Assembly (NCBI RefSeq): GCF_014645795.1
Contig: NZ_BMMK01000030.1
Coordinates: forward strand, 1,372-65,371
Length of the DNA stretch: 64,000 nt
DNA from: Longimycelium tulufanense
GTDB lineage: Bacteria; Actinomycetota; Actinomycetes; Mycobacteriales; Pseudonocardiaceae
Reading direction: 5' to 3'
A program made the translations under genes and the position numbers. Position 1 is the first letter of the stretch. Every line of letters starts with the position of its first letter. A model generated the notes under the pieces. That model was not told where the DNA came from and made no database searches. It saw only the letters and a list, made by a program, of their open reading frames with translations. Positions 9,705 through 17,910 of the stretch are shown here, one piece after another.

Positions 9705-9801
9705 CGCGGTGATGGTGTCCTCCCGTTGTCGGATCGCGAACACCCGCACCGGTCCGCGCCGACCACGCGGCGCGACCGGCGTTCGTTCACCGGCCCGCGG
9801 G

Positions 9802-10467
9802 TCAGCTCCCCTCGTCCGGGGCGTCGCTGCGGGTGCGCTCCGCGGCGAGCAGGTCGTCCACCGATGCCTGGCCCTCCCGGTACCGCCGGGCGATCTCGGC
9901 GTTGAGCCGGTCGACCACGACCTGGACCTCGCGGCGACGCTGCGACACCGACTCCTCCTCCGCGGTGTACGCGCGCAGAGCGTCTGCCAGCTTGCCATCC
10001 GAGAGCGATGTGACGTCCGACAGGTCGACGTCGGAGACCAGCGCCTCCACGTGCCGGCGGTGCGCCTCGGCCCGTGAGGGCTCCAGCGTCTGGTACCGGC
10101 CGGAGCCGGTGGCCGGACCCACCGCGTTCGCCGACAGGATCCCGACCAGCTGCTCGACCACCGAGGTGGCGCCACCCTCGACGCGCCGCTGCTGCTCGGC
10201 ACGCACGATGTCGATCCGGGCGTGCAGCAACCGCCGCAGGTAGGACAGGTCGGTCTCCTCCTGCGCCGCCTCGTCGCGCAGCGCGCGCACCTCCGCCAGC
10301 GGACGTTGCTCGACGCCCTGGGTGTAGTCCGGTGCGAGGACCCGGTCGATGCGCCGGCGCCCGCCCGGACGGACCTCGATCACGTGTCCATCCTGCGGGA
10401 CACCGCGGCTGCCAGCCAACACCTGACCGCTCACCGTCGTCCGCGTGTCCCCGTCGGGCCGGCTCAC
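9802..10467 (-). CDS. rsiG: RsiG-family c-di-GMP-binding anti-sigma factor homologue
   Basis: 221 residues. Two long helices each carry the c-di-GMP motif E(X)3S(X)2R(X)3Q(X)3D described for Streptomyces RsiG: E71-S75-R78-H82-D86, with His in place of Gln, and a perfect E171-S175-R178-Q182-D186. RsiG with c-di-GMP sequesters the sporulation sigma factor WhiG. GTG start at 10467 overlaps the stop of the upstream BKACE gene (GTGA). The N-terminal 50 residues look unstructured. Confidence 0.88.
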   Translation of the reverse strand: MSRPDGDTRTTVSGQVLAGSRGVPQDGHVIEVRPGGRRRIDRVLAPDYTQGVEQRPLAEVRALRDEAAQEETDLSYLRRLLHARIDIVRAEQQRRVEGGATSVVEQLVGILSANAVGPATGSGRYQTLEPSRAEAHRRHVEALVSDVDLSDVTSLSDGKLADALRAYTAEEESVSQRRREVQVVVDRLNAEIARRYREGQASVDDLLAAERTRSDAPDEGS

Positions 10468-11351
10468 CGCGGGCTCCCGCCGGCCGGTACGGCGGGCTGT
10501 CGGACACCCAGGATCGTGCGTACCTCGTCCGGGGCCAGCGGCGGCCGCTGCGCGATCTTGGCCAGCCCGGCGGCCCTGGCCACGAGCTGGGCGTTGTCCC
10601 GTACCCGCTCGCCGCGCGCGTAGGACAGCGTGTCCTCCATCCCGACCCGCACGTGCCCACCCGCCGACAGCGAGGCGAGCAGCACCGGCAACGTGGTGCG
10701 GCCGACGCCCGTGGCCGAGAACGTGGCGCCGTCCGGGATCATGCGCAACGCCGCGACCAGGGTCTCGGCGTCACCGGGCATCCCACCGGGCACACCCATC
10801 ACCAGGTCGAGGTGGACGTGTTCGCCAGCGGGCAGTCCGTGCTCGTCCAGCAGGCGGCGCAACGCCGCCAGGTGGCCCAGATCGAAGATCTCGTATTCCG
10901 GGACGATCCCGCGCTCCTGCATCCGCCGGTGCAGCTCGACGACGAACTCCCACCGGTTCAGGAACACGTCGTCGCCGAAGTTGACGGTGCCCATCGTGCA
11001 GGAGGCGGAGTCGGGCAACGCGTCCAGCACGCGCAGCCGGTCCGCCTCCGGGTCGGTCACCGCGCCCCCGGTGGACAGCTGCACGATCAGTTTCGTCTCC
11101 GAGCGCAGCGCCGCGACCGTCTCCCGTAGCCGGCCGAGGTCCAGCGTGGGCCGGGCGTTGTCGTCCCGGATGTGCACGTGAATCATGGCGGCCCCGGCCA
11201 GTTCGCAGTCGCGGGCGGTGCGCACCAGCTCGTCCAGCGTTACCGGGAGGTTCTCCACGTCGGCCTTGGCGTGTTCGGCGCCGGTGGGGGCCACCGTGAT
11301 GAGGGTGCCGTGGGCGCCCGGGCGTCGCTGTCGTCGCTGTGCCGCTGCCAT
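10464..11351 (-). CDS. BKACE-family 3-keto-5-aminohexanoate cleavage enzyme-like protein
   Basis: 295 residues, TIM barrel of the BKACE (DUF849) family. HVHIRD at 58-63 provides the zinc-binding HxH, and GGHVRVGMEDTLSY near the C-terminus is the other family hallmark. BKACEs condense a beta-keto acid with acetyl-CoA to give an aminoacyl-CoA ester and acetoacetate; the substrate here is unknown. Overlaps rsiG by four bases. The N-terminus is Arg/Ala rich, so the start may be slightly downstream. Confidence 0.9.
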   Translation of the reverse strand: MAAAQRRQRRPGAHGTLITVAPTGAEHAKADVENLPVTLDELVRTARDCELAGAAMIHVHIRDDNARPTLDLGRLRETVAALRSETKLIVQLSTGGAVTDPEADRLRVLDALPDSASCTMGTVNFGDDVFLNRWEFVVELHRRMQERGIVPEYEIFDLGHLAALRRLLDEHGLPAGEHVHLDLVMGVPGGMPGDAETLVAALRMIPDGATFSATGVGRTTLPVLLASLSAGGHVRVGMEDTLSYARGERVRDNAQLVARAAGLAKIAQRPPLAPDEVRTILGVRQPAVPAGGSPR

Positions 11352-11462
11352 GCGGCCGATCCTGGCACAGCCGGGCGGCCTCGCAATGCCCCCAGCGTCG
11401 GCAAGACGACCGGAATCCCGACGTAGAGCGGGAAGGTACCGCTCTCGAGGCGGGCGACGAGG

Positions 11463-12590
11463 TCACCCGTGCAGGCGGCGCAGCGCCTGCCGGCCGGGCG
11501 GCTGCCCGGTCTCAGTGGGCACGGAGTCAGGATCCACCGCGGCGGCCACCGCGCGGTCCTCGGCGCCGGCCACGAGCTGCGCGTCCAGCGGTGCCGACCG
11601 CTTGAGCAACGCCAGCGCGATCGGCCCCAGCTCGTGGTGCAGGGCCACCGAGCCCACCCGGCCCACCGGCTTGCCGTCGAGCGTCACCGGGTCGCCGGTC
11701 ACCGGCTGGACCTCGGGCGAGCCGTCGAGGTGCAGCAACACCATCCGGCGTGGCGGCCGACCCAGGTTGTGTACCCGGGCCACCGTCTCCTGGCCGCGGT
11801 AGCACCCCTTCTCCAGGTGCACCGCGACGCCGATCCAACCCACCTCGTGCGGGATGGTGCGGTTGTCGGTGTCCAGGCCCGCCCGGGGCCGCAGTGCCTC
11901 CACACGGAGTGCCTCGTACGCCCAGCTGCCCGCGGGCCGCGCACCCGCGTCGGTGAGCCGCTCCCAGCGGTCGACCAGCGCGTCCCGGGGAACGAGCAGG
12001 TCGAAGCCGGCCGGTCGGGGCCACGGCATGCGGCGCACCCAGCCGCCGTCCGGCAGCGGCGCGACCGCGTACGGCTCGGCCGGCACCGGCGCGTCCACCG
12101 CGGTGAGCAGCCCGGGCGCCTCCGGACCGAGCAGGGAGAGCACCGCGTACTCGGAGCTGGCGTCCCGCGGCTCGACCTTGGACCAGAACCGCATCGACTC
12201 CAGGTACTGCGCGAGCGGGACGGGTGCGGCAGGTGGCAGGGCTCCGGTGGCCGTGGCGCCCGCGTCGGCGTCCAGCCACACGCAGCCGTCGAGGTGCGCC
12301 AGCACCATGTGGGCGTCGATCCGGCCGTTGCCGTCCAGCACCAGTGCCTCGGTGCCCGCGCCCTCGGGCAGGTCCGTCACGTGCTGGCTGAGCAGCGTGT
12401 GCAGCCATCCCAGCCGGTCCTCGCCCGGGACCGCGACCACCGTGCGGTGCGAGCGGTCGACCACCACCGCCGTGCGCGCGGCGGACCGCTGCTCGGCGAG
12501 CGGGTCACCGAAGTGCCAGGGCACGCCGGCGTCCGGGGAGTCCTCGGGCGGGGCCACCGCGCCGGGTCGGGCGAGGAGGGGAGAAGTCAC
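11463..12590 (-). CDS. ygfZ: YgfZ/GcvT-family folate-binding Fe-S assembly protein
   Basis: 375 residues. The family fingerprint K-G-C-Y-x-G-Q-E appears as KGCYRGQET near 260-268, with the functional Cys. The GcvT-like aminomethyltransferase fold covers the whole length. YgfZ/IBA57 uses tetrahydrofolate and supports maturation or repair of certain [4Fe-4S] proteins. GTG at 12590 overlaps the stop of the Fur gene (GTGA), which decides the start although the frame is open to 13514. Corresponds to Rv0811c in order and type. Confidence 0.93.
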   Translation of the reverse strand: MTSPLLARPGAVAPPEDSPDAGVPWHFGDPLAEQRSAARTAVVVDRSHRTVVAVPGEDRLGWLHTLLSQHVTDLPEGAGTEALVLDGNGRIDAHMVLAHLDGCVWLDADAGATATGALPPAAPVPLAQYLESMRFWSKVEPRDASSEYAVLSLLGPEAPGLLTAVDAPVPAEPYAVAPLPDGGWVRRMPWPRPAGFDLLVPRDALVDRWERLTDAGARPAGSWAYEALRVEALRPRAGLDTDNRTIPHEVGWIGVAVHLEKGCYRGQETVARVHNLGRPPRRMVLLHLDGSPEVQPVTGDPVTLDGKPVGRVGSVALHHELGPIALALLKRSAPLDAQLVAGAEDRAVAAAVDPDSVPTETGQPPGRQALRRLHG

Positions 12591-13024
12591 TGGTCGGCTC
12601 CGGGCTCGTCGGGTTCGGCCACGCAGTCGGCACACAGGCCGTGCAGCGCGACGTGGGTTGCATCCAGTGCGAACCCGCGTTCCCGGCGCAGTTGTTCCAC
12701 CAACCCCGACAGCGTGTCCGTCGGCACCTCGTCGACCCGCGCGCAGCGGTGACACACGAGGTGCACGTGCTCGTGCTCCTCCGCCGAGTACGTCGGCGCG
12801 CCGTGCCCCAGGTGCGTGTGCCGCACCAGACCAAGCCGCTCGAGCAGGTCGAGGGTGCGGTAGATGGTGGTGATGTTGACGGTGGGGGCCGTGCGCTGGA
12901 CGTGCTGGCAGGTCTGTTCCGGGGTGGCGTGCCCGAGCTCGCGGACCGCGTCGAGCACGAGCTGCCGCTGCGGGGTCATCCGCATGCCCCGCTCGTGCAG
13001 CGTGCGTCGCAGGCTGGTGTCCAC
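12587..13024 (-). CDS. Fur-family metal-responsive repressor
   Basis: 145 residues. Winged-helix DNA-binding domain at about 10-75 (NITTIYRTLDLLERLGLV), then a dimerisation domain with HEHVHLVCHRC and the structural zinc pairs C91xxC94 and C131xxC134. Sequence alone does not show whether it senses Fe, Zn or H2O2; Zur- or FurA/CatR-like roles are possible. GTG start at 13024. Coupled to ygfZ, which suggests a link with Fe-S biogenesis, and divergent from pabC over 76 bases. Confidence 0.93.
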   Translation of the reverse strand: MDTSLRRTLHERGMRMTPQRQLVLDAVRELGHATPEQTCQHVQRTAPTVNITTIYRTLDLLERLGLVRHTHLGHGAPTYSAEEHEHVHLVCHRCARVDEVPTDTLSGLVEQLRRERGFALDATHVALHGLCADCVAEPDEPGADQ

Positions 13025-13100
13025 GCCCCGATCGTAAGCTGGGCGGCGCGGACGTGGCGTTGTGTCCTGGGCCGGCCGGGCGTGGGCGTACTGTGACGCC

Positions 13101-13958
13101 ATGCGCGTGCTGGCTGGCCTGGACGGAGCGCTGCTGGACCCGGAGGCCCCGCTGCTCCGCGCGGACGATCTCGCCGCGACCCGCGGGGATGGCGTCTTCG
13201 AGACCGTGCTCGTGGTCGACGGCAAGCCGCGGGAGCTGGGGCCGCACCTGGACCGGTTGGCCCGCTCGGCCGCCATGTTGGACCTGCCCGCCCCGGACCC
13301 GTCGGCCTGGGAGCGGTGCGTCAAGGCGGTGATCAGCGCCTGGCGGGGCGGGCGCGAGATGGCGCTCAAGCTCGTCTACACGCGCGGTCCGGAGTTCGGT
13401 GACGGCACCCCCACCGCCTACGGGATGGGCCTGCCGATCGGCGCGGGGGCGCTGCGGGCACGGGTGGAGGGGGTCTCCGCGCTCACCCTGGAGCGTGGGT
13501 TCGCCCCCGAGCACGCCGGGCGCTCCCCGTGGCTGCTGCTCGGCGCCAAGACCCTGTCGTACGCGGTGAACATGGCGGCCCTCCGGTACGCCGAGAGGCA
13601 GGGTGCGGACGAAGTCGTCTTCCTGGCCTCCGACGGCTCGGTGTTGGAGGGCCCGACCTCGACCGTGGTGGTGGCCAACGGCCGCACCCTGCGCACGCCA
13701 CCGCCGTCGATCGGGATCCTGCCCGGAACCACGCAGGGAGCGTTGTTCCGGGCGGCCGAGCGGGCCGGTTGGACCACCAAGGTGGAACGGCTACGCCCGG
13801 ACGACATCCGCGGCGCGGACGGACTTTTCCTCGTGTCCAGCGTCCGCAAGGTGACCTTCGTGCACACCCTCGACGGCACGCCGCTGCCGAATTTGGAGCC
13901 CAGGCGCGCCCTGCACGCCGAGCTCAGCGACCTTTACGAGTCCGAGTACCGCACCTGA
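13101..13958 (+). CDS. pabC: Aminodeoxychorismate lyase / class IV aminotransferase (PabC-like)
   Basis: 285 residues, fold-type IV PLP enzyme. The PLP lysine lies in LGAKTLSYAVNMAALRYAE near 150. DEVVFLASDGSVLEGPTST and GILPGTTQGALF are the conserved cofactor phosphate-binding regions. Likely releases p-aminobenzoate plus pyruvate for folate, though D-amino-acid or branched-chain aminotransferase activity cannot be excluded. ATG at 13101 begins MRVLAGLDG; the frame is open from 13062 but that part lies in the promoter. Equivalent of Rv0812. Confidence 0.9.
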   Translation: MRVLAGLDGALLDPEAPLLRADDLAATRGDGVFETVLVVDGKPRELGPHLDRLARSAAMLDLPAPDPSAWERCVKAVISAWRGGREMALKLVYTRGPEFGDGTPTAYGMGLPIGAGALRARVEGVSALTLERGFAPEHAGRSPWLLLGAKTLSYAVNMAALRYAERQGADEVVFLASDGSVLEGPTSTVVVANGRTLRTPPPSIGILPGTTQGALFRAAERAGWTTKVERLRPDDIRGADGLFLVSSVRKVTFVHTLDGTPLPNLEPRRALHAELSDLYESEYRT

Positions 13959-13990
13959 AGCCCCGCGGGGGAAGGGCTGATTCTGTCCAC

Positions 13991-14410
13991 TTAGGACCCG
14001 TCGGTCAGGTGGTAGTCGTCGAGGCTGAACGGGGGCGCGCTCACAGTCAGGAACTCCAGGTCGGTGACGTCGGATGCGTTGAAGATCTGGTGTACCTGGG
14101 GCGGGAGGATCAGAACGGTGTCACCCGGTCCCAACCTGCGTTCCTCCGCGTCGAGGATGAACCGTGCCTCCCCGCTGAGGATGTAGTAGGTCTCCTCGGT
14201 CTCGTGGTGGTAGTGGGCGGGTGAGTATTTACCCGGCGGGACAACCACATGGACCAAACCGTGCTTCGCCGCTTCTGCCACGGCCGGTTGTCTTCCCACC
14301 ATCTCGTAGATGATTTCGCCCTTCGCGGCGAGGAAAGGCTCCTCGACGTCTTCCTTCCGGATGACACGCACAGCCCGCACTCCCTCGTTTGTCGGTTGTG
14401 GAAAACTCAT
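13991..14410 (-). CDS. Cupin-domain protein, third gene of the ECF sigma operon
   Basis: 139 residues, single cupin. PPGKYSPAHYHHETEETYYIL is cupin motif 1 with a His cluster and Glu, and LGPGDTVLILPPQVHQIFN is motif 2 with its His. Resembles mannose-6-phosphate-isomerase-type sugar or metabolite sensors. ATG overlaps the anti-sigma stop (ATGA at 14407-14410), so it is translationally coupled to the sigma/anti-sigma pair and may sense a ligand for it (inference). Confidence 0.9.
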   Translation of the reverse strand: MSFPQPTNEGVRAVRVIRKEDVEEPFLAAKGEIIYEMVGRQPAVAEAAKHGLVHVVVPPGKYSPAHYHHETEETYYILSGEARFILDAEERRLGPGDTVLILPPQVHQIFNASDVTDLEFLTVSAPPFSLDDYHLTDGS

Positions 14411-15711
14411 GGCGCGCACGGGAAGTCGTGCACGTCGTTGCGGTCGAGCCCGGGAGGTACGGGCCCGGTGTAGATGACCTCGACCCGGGTGTAGACGGTC
14501 AGGCCGTACCCGCAGGAACGCCGCTCACTGAGCACGACGCGGGCGGGGAACGGCTGCTGCTCGGACTCGGCGCAGCTCGGGTCGCACGGGTTGACCCACG
14601 CCGTCCCGGTGGCGTGTGCCTGCTCGCCACCCCAGTCCCGCCACTGCAGTTCGGAGACCAGGTAGTTGGCGTCCGCGCAGGTGATGACGATTTCGCTCGG
14701 GCGCGTTTCCGGGGCGATACAGTTGATCAGCCCGGCGGCCTGGATCACGACCTCCTGGTCGCCGGGCTGTCCCGGGCGTGCCGCACGGGACGTCCTGGTC
14801 TCCAACAGCGACCCGGTGCTGGGATCGAACGTGAGCTCCTCCCGCTGGCCGGCGGCGCTGTGTGCCACCACGACCCGCTCGGGAGACTGCTCGCCCACCT
14901 CGACCGAGGGCAGTGCCGCCAGCACCCGGTAGAGCGCCGCACGCAACGGTGTGGGCAACCCGGGCGCCACCATCAACTCGCGCGCCAGCTCGAACATGTC
15001 GGTCGCCGGCGCATAGGTGCGCAGCGTGCCCGCGAGCTTCCCGGGATCCTGGGGAAGGCGGAGCATCTCGTCGTAGCCGATGCGCGCCGGTCCTACCCGG
15101 TAGTCCACCGGGCCGCGTGTCTGGCTCGACCCGGTGCCGGCCAGCGCCGGCCTGCCGTCCGCCTCCCAACGCCGCAGCTGCTCCGCGTCGTCGAACTTCG
15201 GCGGATCCGCCGTGGACCTGGTCTCGGCCGTTCCGCCCGGGAACATGGTCACCTCGACCGTGCGCCGGACGGTGTAGCGGTAGCCGGCGTCCTCGTAGCG
15301 CCGGGTCTGGGTGCTGCGCTGGAAAACCTGCCGCTCGAACGGAATTTCCTCGAATTGGATCCGGCCGGTGTCCACGGCCGCTGCCGCCCGCTCCAGCAGC
15401 TCGGCCGCGCTCGGGGGCGGCTCGCGACCGGGCAGCCCGAAAACCACCAGGCTGATGGCGATGACGCCGGCCATGGCGGGTAGCGCGAGCATGAGGGGCC
15501 ACCGCAGGCGCGGGAACCGGCGCCGTCGTGCCGTGGTCCCTTCGCGCGGGGACTGCACGATCCGCTCGTACAGCGCACGGGCACTCCGCTCGTGGTGGTC
15601 GTCGGTGAGCTCGGCGACCCGCGTCGGGTTCGCCGCCTGGAGCGCACGGAGGGCCTCGTCGGCGGCGGAGCGGTTACGGTGCCAGGGAATCCAGCGGCGG
15701 CCTGGTGTCAT
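14407..15711 (-). CDS. Membrane anti-sigma-like protein, CU044_5270 type, with C-terminal secreted domain
   Basis: 434 residues. Cytoplasmic N-terminus of about 70 residues, one membrane segment (about 71-92), then a large extracellular part. This is the layout of CU044_5270-family proteins encoded beside ECF sigma factors. The last ~95 residues (ITCADANYLVS, WRDWGGEQAHATG, NPCDPSCAE) resemble the separate secreted protein encoded at 16313-16765. ATGA overlaps on both sides join it to the sigma factor and the cupin. No ZAS-type HxxxCxxC motif is visible, so the sigma-binding mode is unproven. Confidence 0.85.
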   Translation of the reverse strand: MTPGRRWIPWHRNRSAADEALRALQAANPTRVAELTDDHHERSARALYERIVQSPREGTTARRRRFPRLRWPLMLALPAMAGVIAISLVVFGLPGREPPPSAAELLERAAAAVDTGRIQFEEIPFERQVFQRSTQTRRYEDAGYRYTVRRTVEVTMFPGGTAETRSTADPPKFDDAEQLRRWEADGRPALAGTGSSQTRGPVDYRVGPARIGYDEMLRLPQDPGKLAGTLRTYAPATDMFELARELMVAPGLPTPLRAALYRVLAALPSVEVGEQSPERVVVAHSAAGQREELTFDPSTGSLLETRTSRAARPGQPGDQEVVIQAAGLINCIAPETRPSEIVITCADANYLVSELQWRDWGGEQAHATGTAWVNPCDPSCAESEQQPFPARVVLSERRSCGYGLTVYTRVEVIYTGPVPPGLDRNDVHDFPCAP

Positions 15712-16217
15712 CGGTCCCGCGTCACCTCCTCCAGCGCGCGGGTCAACCGCCGCCGCGCCCGGTGCAGCCGGACCGAGGCGGTGGTGCGGGAGCAGCCGAG
15801 CGTCCGGGCCAGTGCCGGCACGTCCAGCTCCTCCCAGACGTGCAGCATGAGTACCTCCCGGTCCCGTTCGCTCAGCGTGCCCAGCGCCCGGTGGACCGGT
15901 TCGTGGTCCACCTGCTCCGGCGCGGCGTCCTCCGGTGGGGCCAGCGTCGCCACCCGTTCGACCAGTGCGCGGTTCCGGCGCATCGAACGGAGCTGGTTGG
16001 CCAGCACCCGGCGGGCGACACCGAGGATCCAGGGCAGTGGGTCGTCACCGGGCACGTCGTCCAGCCGGCGCCAGACGACCATGAAGGTCTCGGCGACGAC
16101 GTCCTCCGCGGAGTCGGCGGTGGTGCGTCGTAGCGCGTAGGCCAGCACGGATCGGTGGCAGGCGGTGAAGAGCCGCTCGAAGCGCGGTGTCTCGTCTCCG
16201 CTGTCCGACAACCTCAC
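15708..16217 (-). CDS. ECF RNA polymerase sigma factor
   Basis: 169 residues. Region 2 has RRTTADSAEDVVAETFMVVWRR with the -10-recognition helix. Region 4 has LSERDREVLMLHVWEELDVPALARTLGC and a helix-turn-helix for the -35. Only sigma2 and sigma4 are present, typical of ECF sigmas (SigE/CarQ-like). ATG start; its end overlaps the anti-sigma start by four bases. Likely autoregulated, but I could not fix its promoter. Confidence 0.93.
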   Translation of the reverse strand: MRLSDSGDETPRFERLFTACHRSVLAYALRRTTADSAEDVVAETFMVVWRRLDDVPGDDPLPWILGVARRVLANQLRSMRRNRALVERVATLAPPEDAAPEQVDHEPVHRALGTLSERDREVLMLHVWEELDVPALARTLGCSRTTASVRLHRARRRLTRALEEVTRDR

Positions 16218-16260
16218 CCCCGACCTGCGGTGCCCGGCCCGCCCCCTGCGGGTCGCTGGG

Positions 16261-16303
16261 CCGGGTGGGGTGTCCCGCCCCCGACGCGGGGCACCCCACC
16301 CGG
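16261..16303 (-). terminator. 18-bp hairpin terminator after the secreted-protein gene
   Basis: Arms 16261-16278 and 16286-16303 pair over 18 positions with a single G-U, loop of 7. It starts only ten bases past the stop of the minus-strand gene at 16313, separating it from the downstream sigma operon. Confidence 0.8.
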
Positions 16304-16312
16304 CGGTTCCCC

Positions 16313-16765
16313 TTATTCAGCGAGCTTGTGCTCGTGGTGGCCGTTCGGGCCGTCCACAATCACCCGGGTGAAGTACCGCTCCGGTCGGTCGGCAAACGGC
16401 TTGCTGTCGACCAGCCGGACTGTGACCGGGTAGCTCTGCCAGCTGCCGTCCGCGCAGGACGGGTCGCAGGTATTGATCACCTCGCGGCCGGTCGCGGTCG
16501 CCTCGTCGGCGTTCCACCCGCTCCAGTCCAGGCCGACCAGCTGGTCGTTGCCGTCACCGCAGGCCAGCGAGATGGTGTCCGGCTTCACCTGCAGCTGGTG
16601 TGCGCAGTCGACCACCACGACGTCATCCCCGGCCGAGGGGCTCGTCCCGGTGTCCGTGCCGGACCCCGCGGTCGCGGCGAACGCGGACGGCACCATGAAC
16701 CCGGCCCCGGTGAGTAGCGCGGCGAGCGGCAGCCCGAGGGCCGCGACGTAGGTCTTGCGGCGCAT
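16313..16765 (-). CDS. Secreted protein sharing the anti-sigma C-terminal domain
   Basis: 150 residues. Signal peptide MRRKTYVAALGLPLAALLTG ending near VPSAFA-A, then about 25 low-complexity residues, then a domain with LACGDGNDQLVGLDW, ATG, NTCDPSCAD and TRVIVDGP. Spacing of Cys, Trp and the CDPSCA motif matches the end of the neighbouring anti-sigma protein. ATG at 16765 has GGGGAGG just upstream; an upstream ATG at 16867 lacks this. Function unknown; a ligand or decoy for the sensor is conceivable (inference). Confidence 0.85.
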   Translation of the reverse strand: MRRKTYVAALGLPLAALLTGAGFMVPSAFAATAGSGTDTGTSPSAGDDVVVVDCAHQLQVKPDTISLACGDGNDQLVGLDWSGWNADEATATGREVINTCDPSCADGSWQSYPVTVRLVDSKPFADRPERYFTRVIVDGPNGHHEHKLAE

Positions 16766-17043
16766 CAACGCCTCCCCTTCTTGATCCCCCTCACCCCGGC
16801 GCGTCCGGGGTAGGCACGGTCGGGTAGCGGACGGAAGCGGTACGCCCGTCGTGTGGGTCCGGTTCACCCGGTGCGCCCAGCGCGGCGGAGGACTTCCCCG
16901 CAGTGCCCTTACACCTGGAACTTGTCCGGCAGACGACCAGGGATTTCAGGCAGGAAATGTGACGCGCCGCACGGCGAGTGGCCGGCAGCCGGGACGACAT
17001 GGGTCAGCCAAAAGGCGGAGCCGGCCTACGAACGGGGAGGACC

Positions 17044-17910
17044 TCAGCCGACGGGGCGGAGGTGAACGGTGCTGCCGGGGCGGGCTTGGCCGAGCAGGGG
17101 AAGCGCCTCCGGGAGGGCGACGCCGATCACCGGGTAGCCGCCGGTGGTCGGATGGTCGGCCAGGAAAATCACCGGAAGTCCGTTCGGCGGCACCTGGATC
17201 GCACCGGTCACCATGCCTTCGCTGGGCAGCTCCACACCGTCGAAACGCTCCTGCCGGTGCAACCGCGACCCCTCCAGCCGCACGCCGACGCGGTTGCTCT
17301 GTGCGGACACCGTCCACCGCCCGGCCCATAGCTGTTCGAGGGCGGCGCCGAACCAGTCATCGCGCGGCCCGAGTAACACCGGAATCTCGATCTGGTCGGG
17401 GAAGCTCGGCACGGGCAGCTCGTCCGCCCCGCGCGGCACACCGGTCGCCGATCCCAACGGCAACACGTCCCCGTCCCGCAGCGGTGCCGGCCCCAGCCCG
17501 GACAACACGTCCGTTGACCGGCTACCCAGCTCGACAGGCACGTCGATGCCACCCGACACCGACACGTAGCTGCGTAGACCCGTCGCTGGCGTGCCCAGCT
17601 CGAGCACATCGCCCGCCGCCAGGTGCAACGGAACGTGCGAGCCCACGGCCTCGCCGTTGACACTCACCGCCACCCCCGGCCCGGTCACCGCAACCGTGCA
17701 CGAGCACTCGGCGCGCGCCCGCAGCCCACCGAGCAGCACCTCCAGCCCGGCGGCCTCCTCCGGGTTGCCCACGAGCCGGTTGGCCAGCCGTAGCGACGGC
17801 TGGTCGAGCGCACCCGACGGCGGCACCCCGAGCGGGGCGAACCCCGAGCGGCCGTGGTCCTGCACCAGCGCCTGCGGCCCGGTTCGCTCCACCACCACCG
17901 AACGCGCCAT
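17044..17910 (-). CDS. pxpC: 5-oxoprolinase subunit C / KipA-type biotin-dependent carboxylase-like domain
   Basis: 288 residues. QDHGRSGFAPLGVPPSGALDQPSLRLANRLVGN, quoted in part as GVPPSGALD, is the classical KipA/AHS2 signature; VSAQSNRVGVRLEG and GYPVIGVALPEALPLLGQ follow. With PxpA and PxpB it hydrolyses 5-oxoproline with ATP. The ATG overlaps the pxpB stop as TGATG; a GTG one codon earlier is equally possible. PxpA is not adjacent. Confidence 0.92.
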   Translation of the reverse strand: MARSVVVERTGPQALVQDHGRSGFAPLGVPPSGALDQPSLRLANRLVGNPEEAAGLEVLLGGLRARAECSCTVAVTGPGVAVSVNGEAVGSHVPLHLAAGDVLELGTPATGLRSYVSVSGGIDVPVELGSRSTDVLSGLGPAPLRDGDVLPLGSATGVPRGADELPVPSFPDQIEIPVLLGPRDDWFGAALEQLWAGRWTVSAQSNRVGVRLEGSRLHRQERFDGVELPSEGMVTGAIQVPPNGLPVIFLADHPTTGGYPVIGVALPEALPLLGQARPGSTVHLRPVG

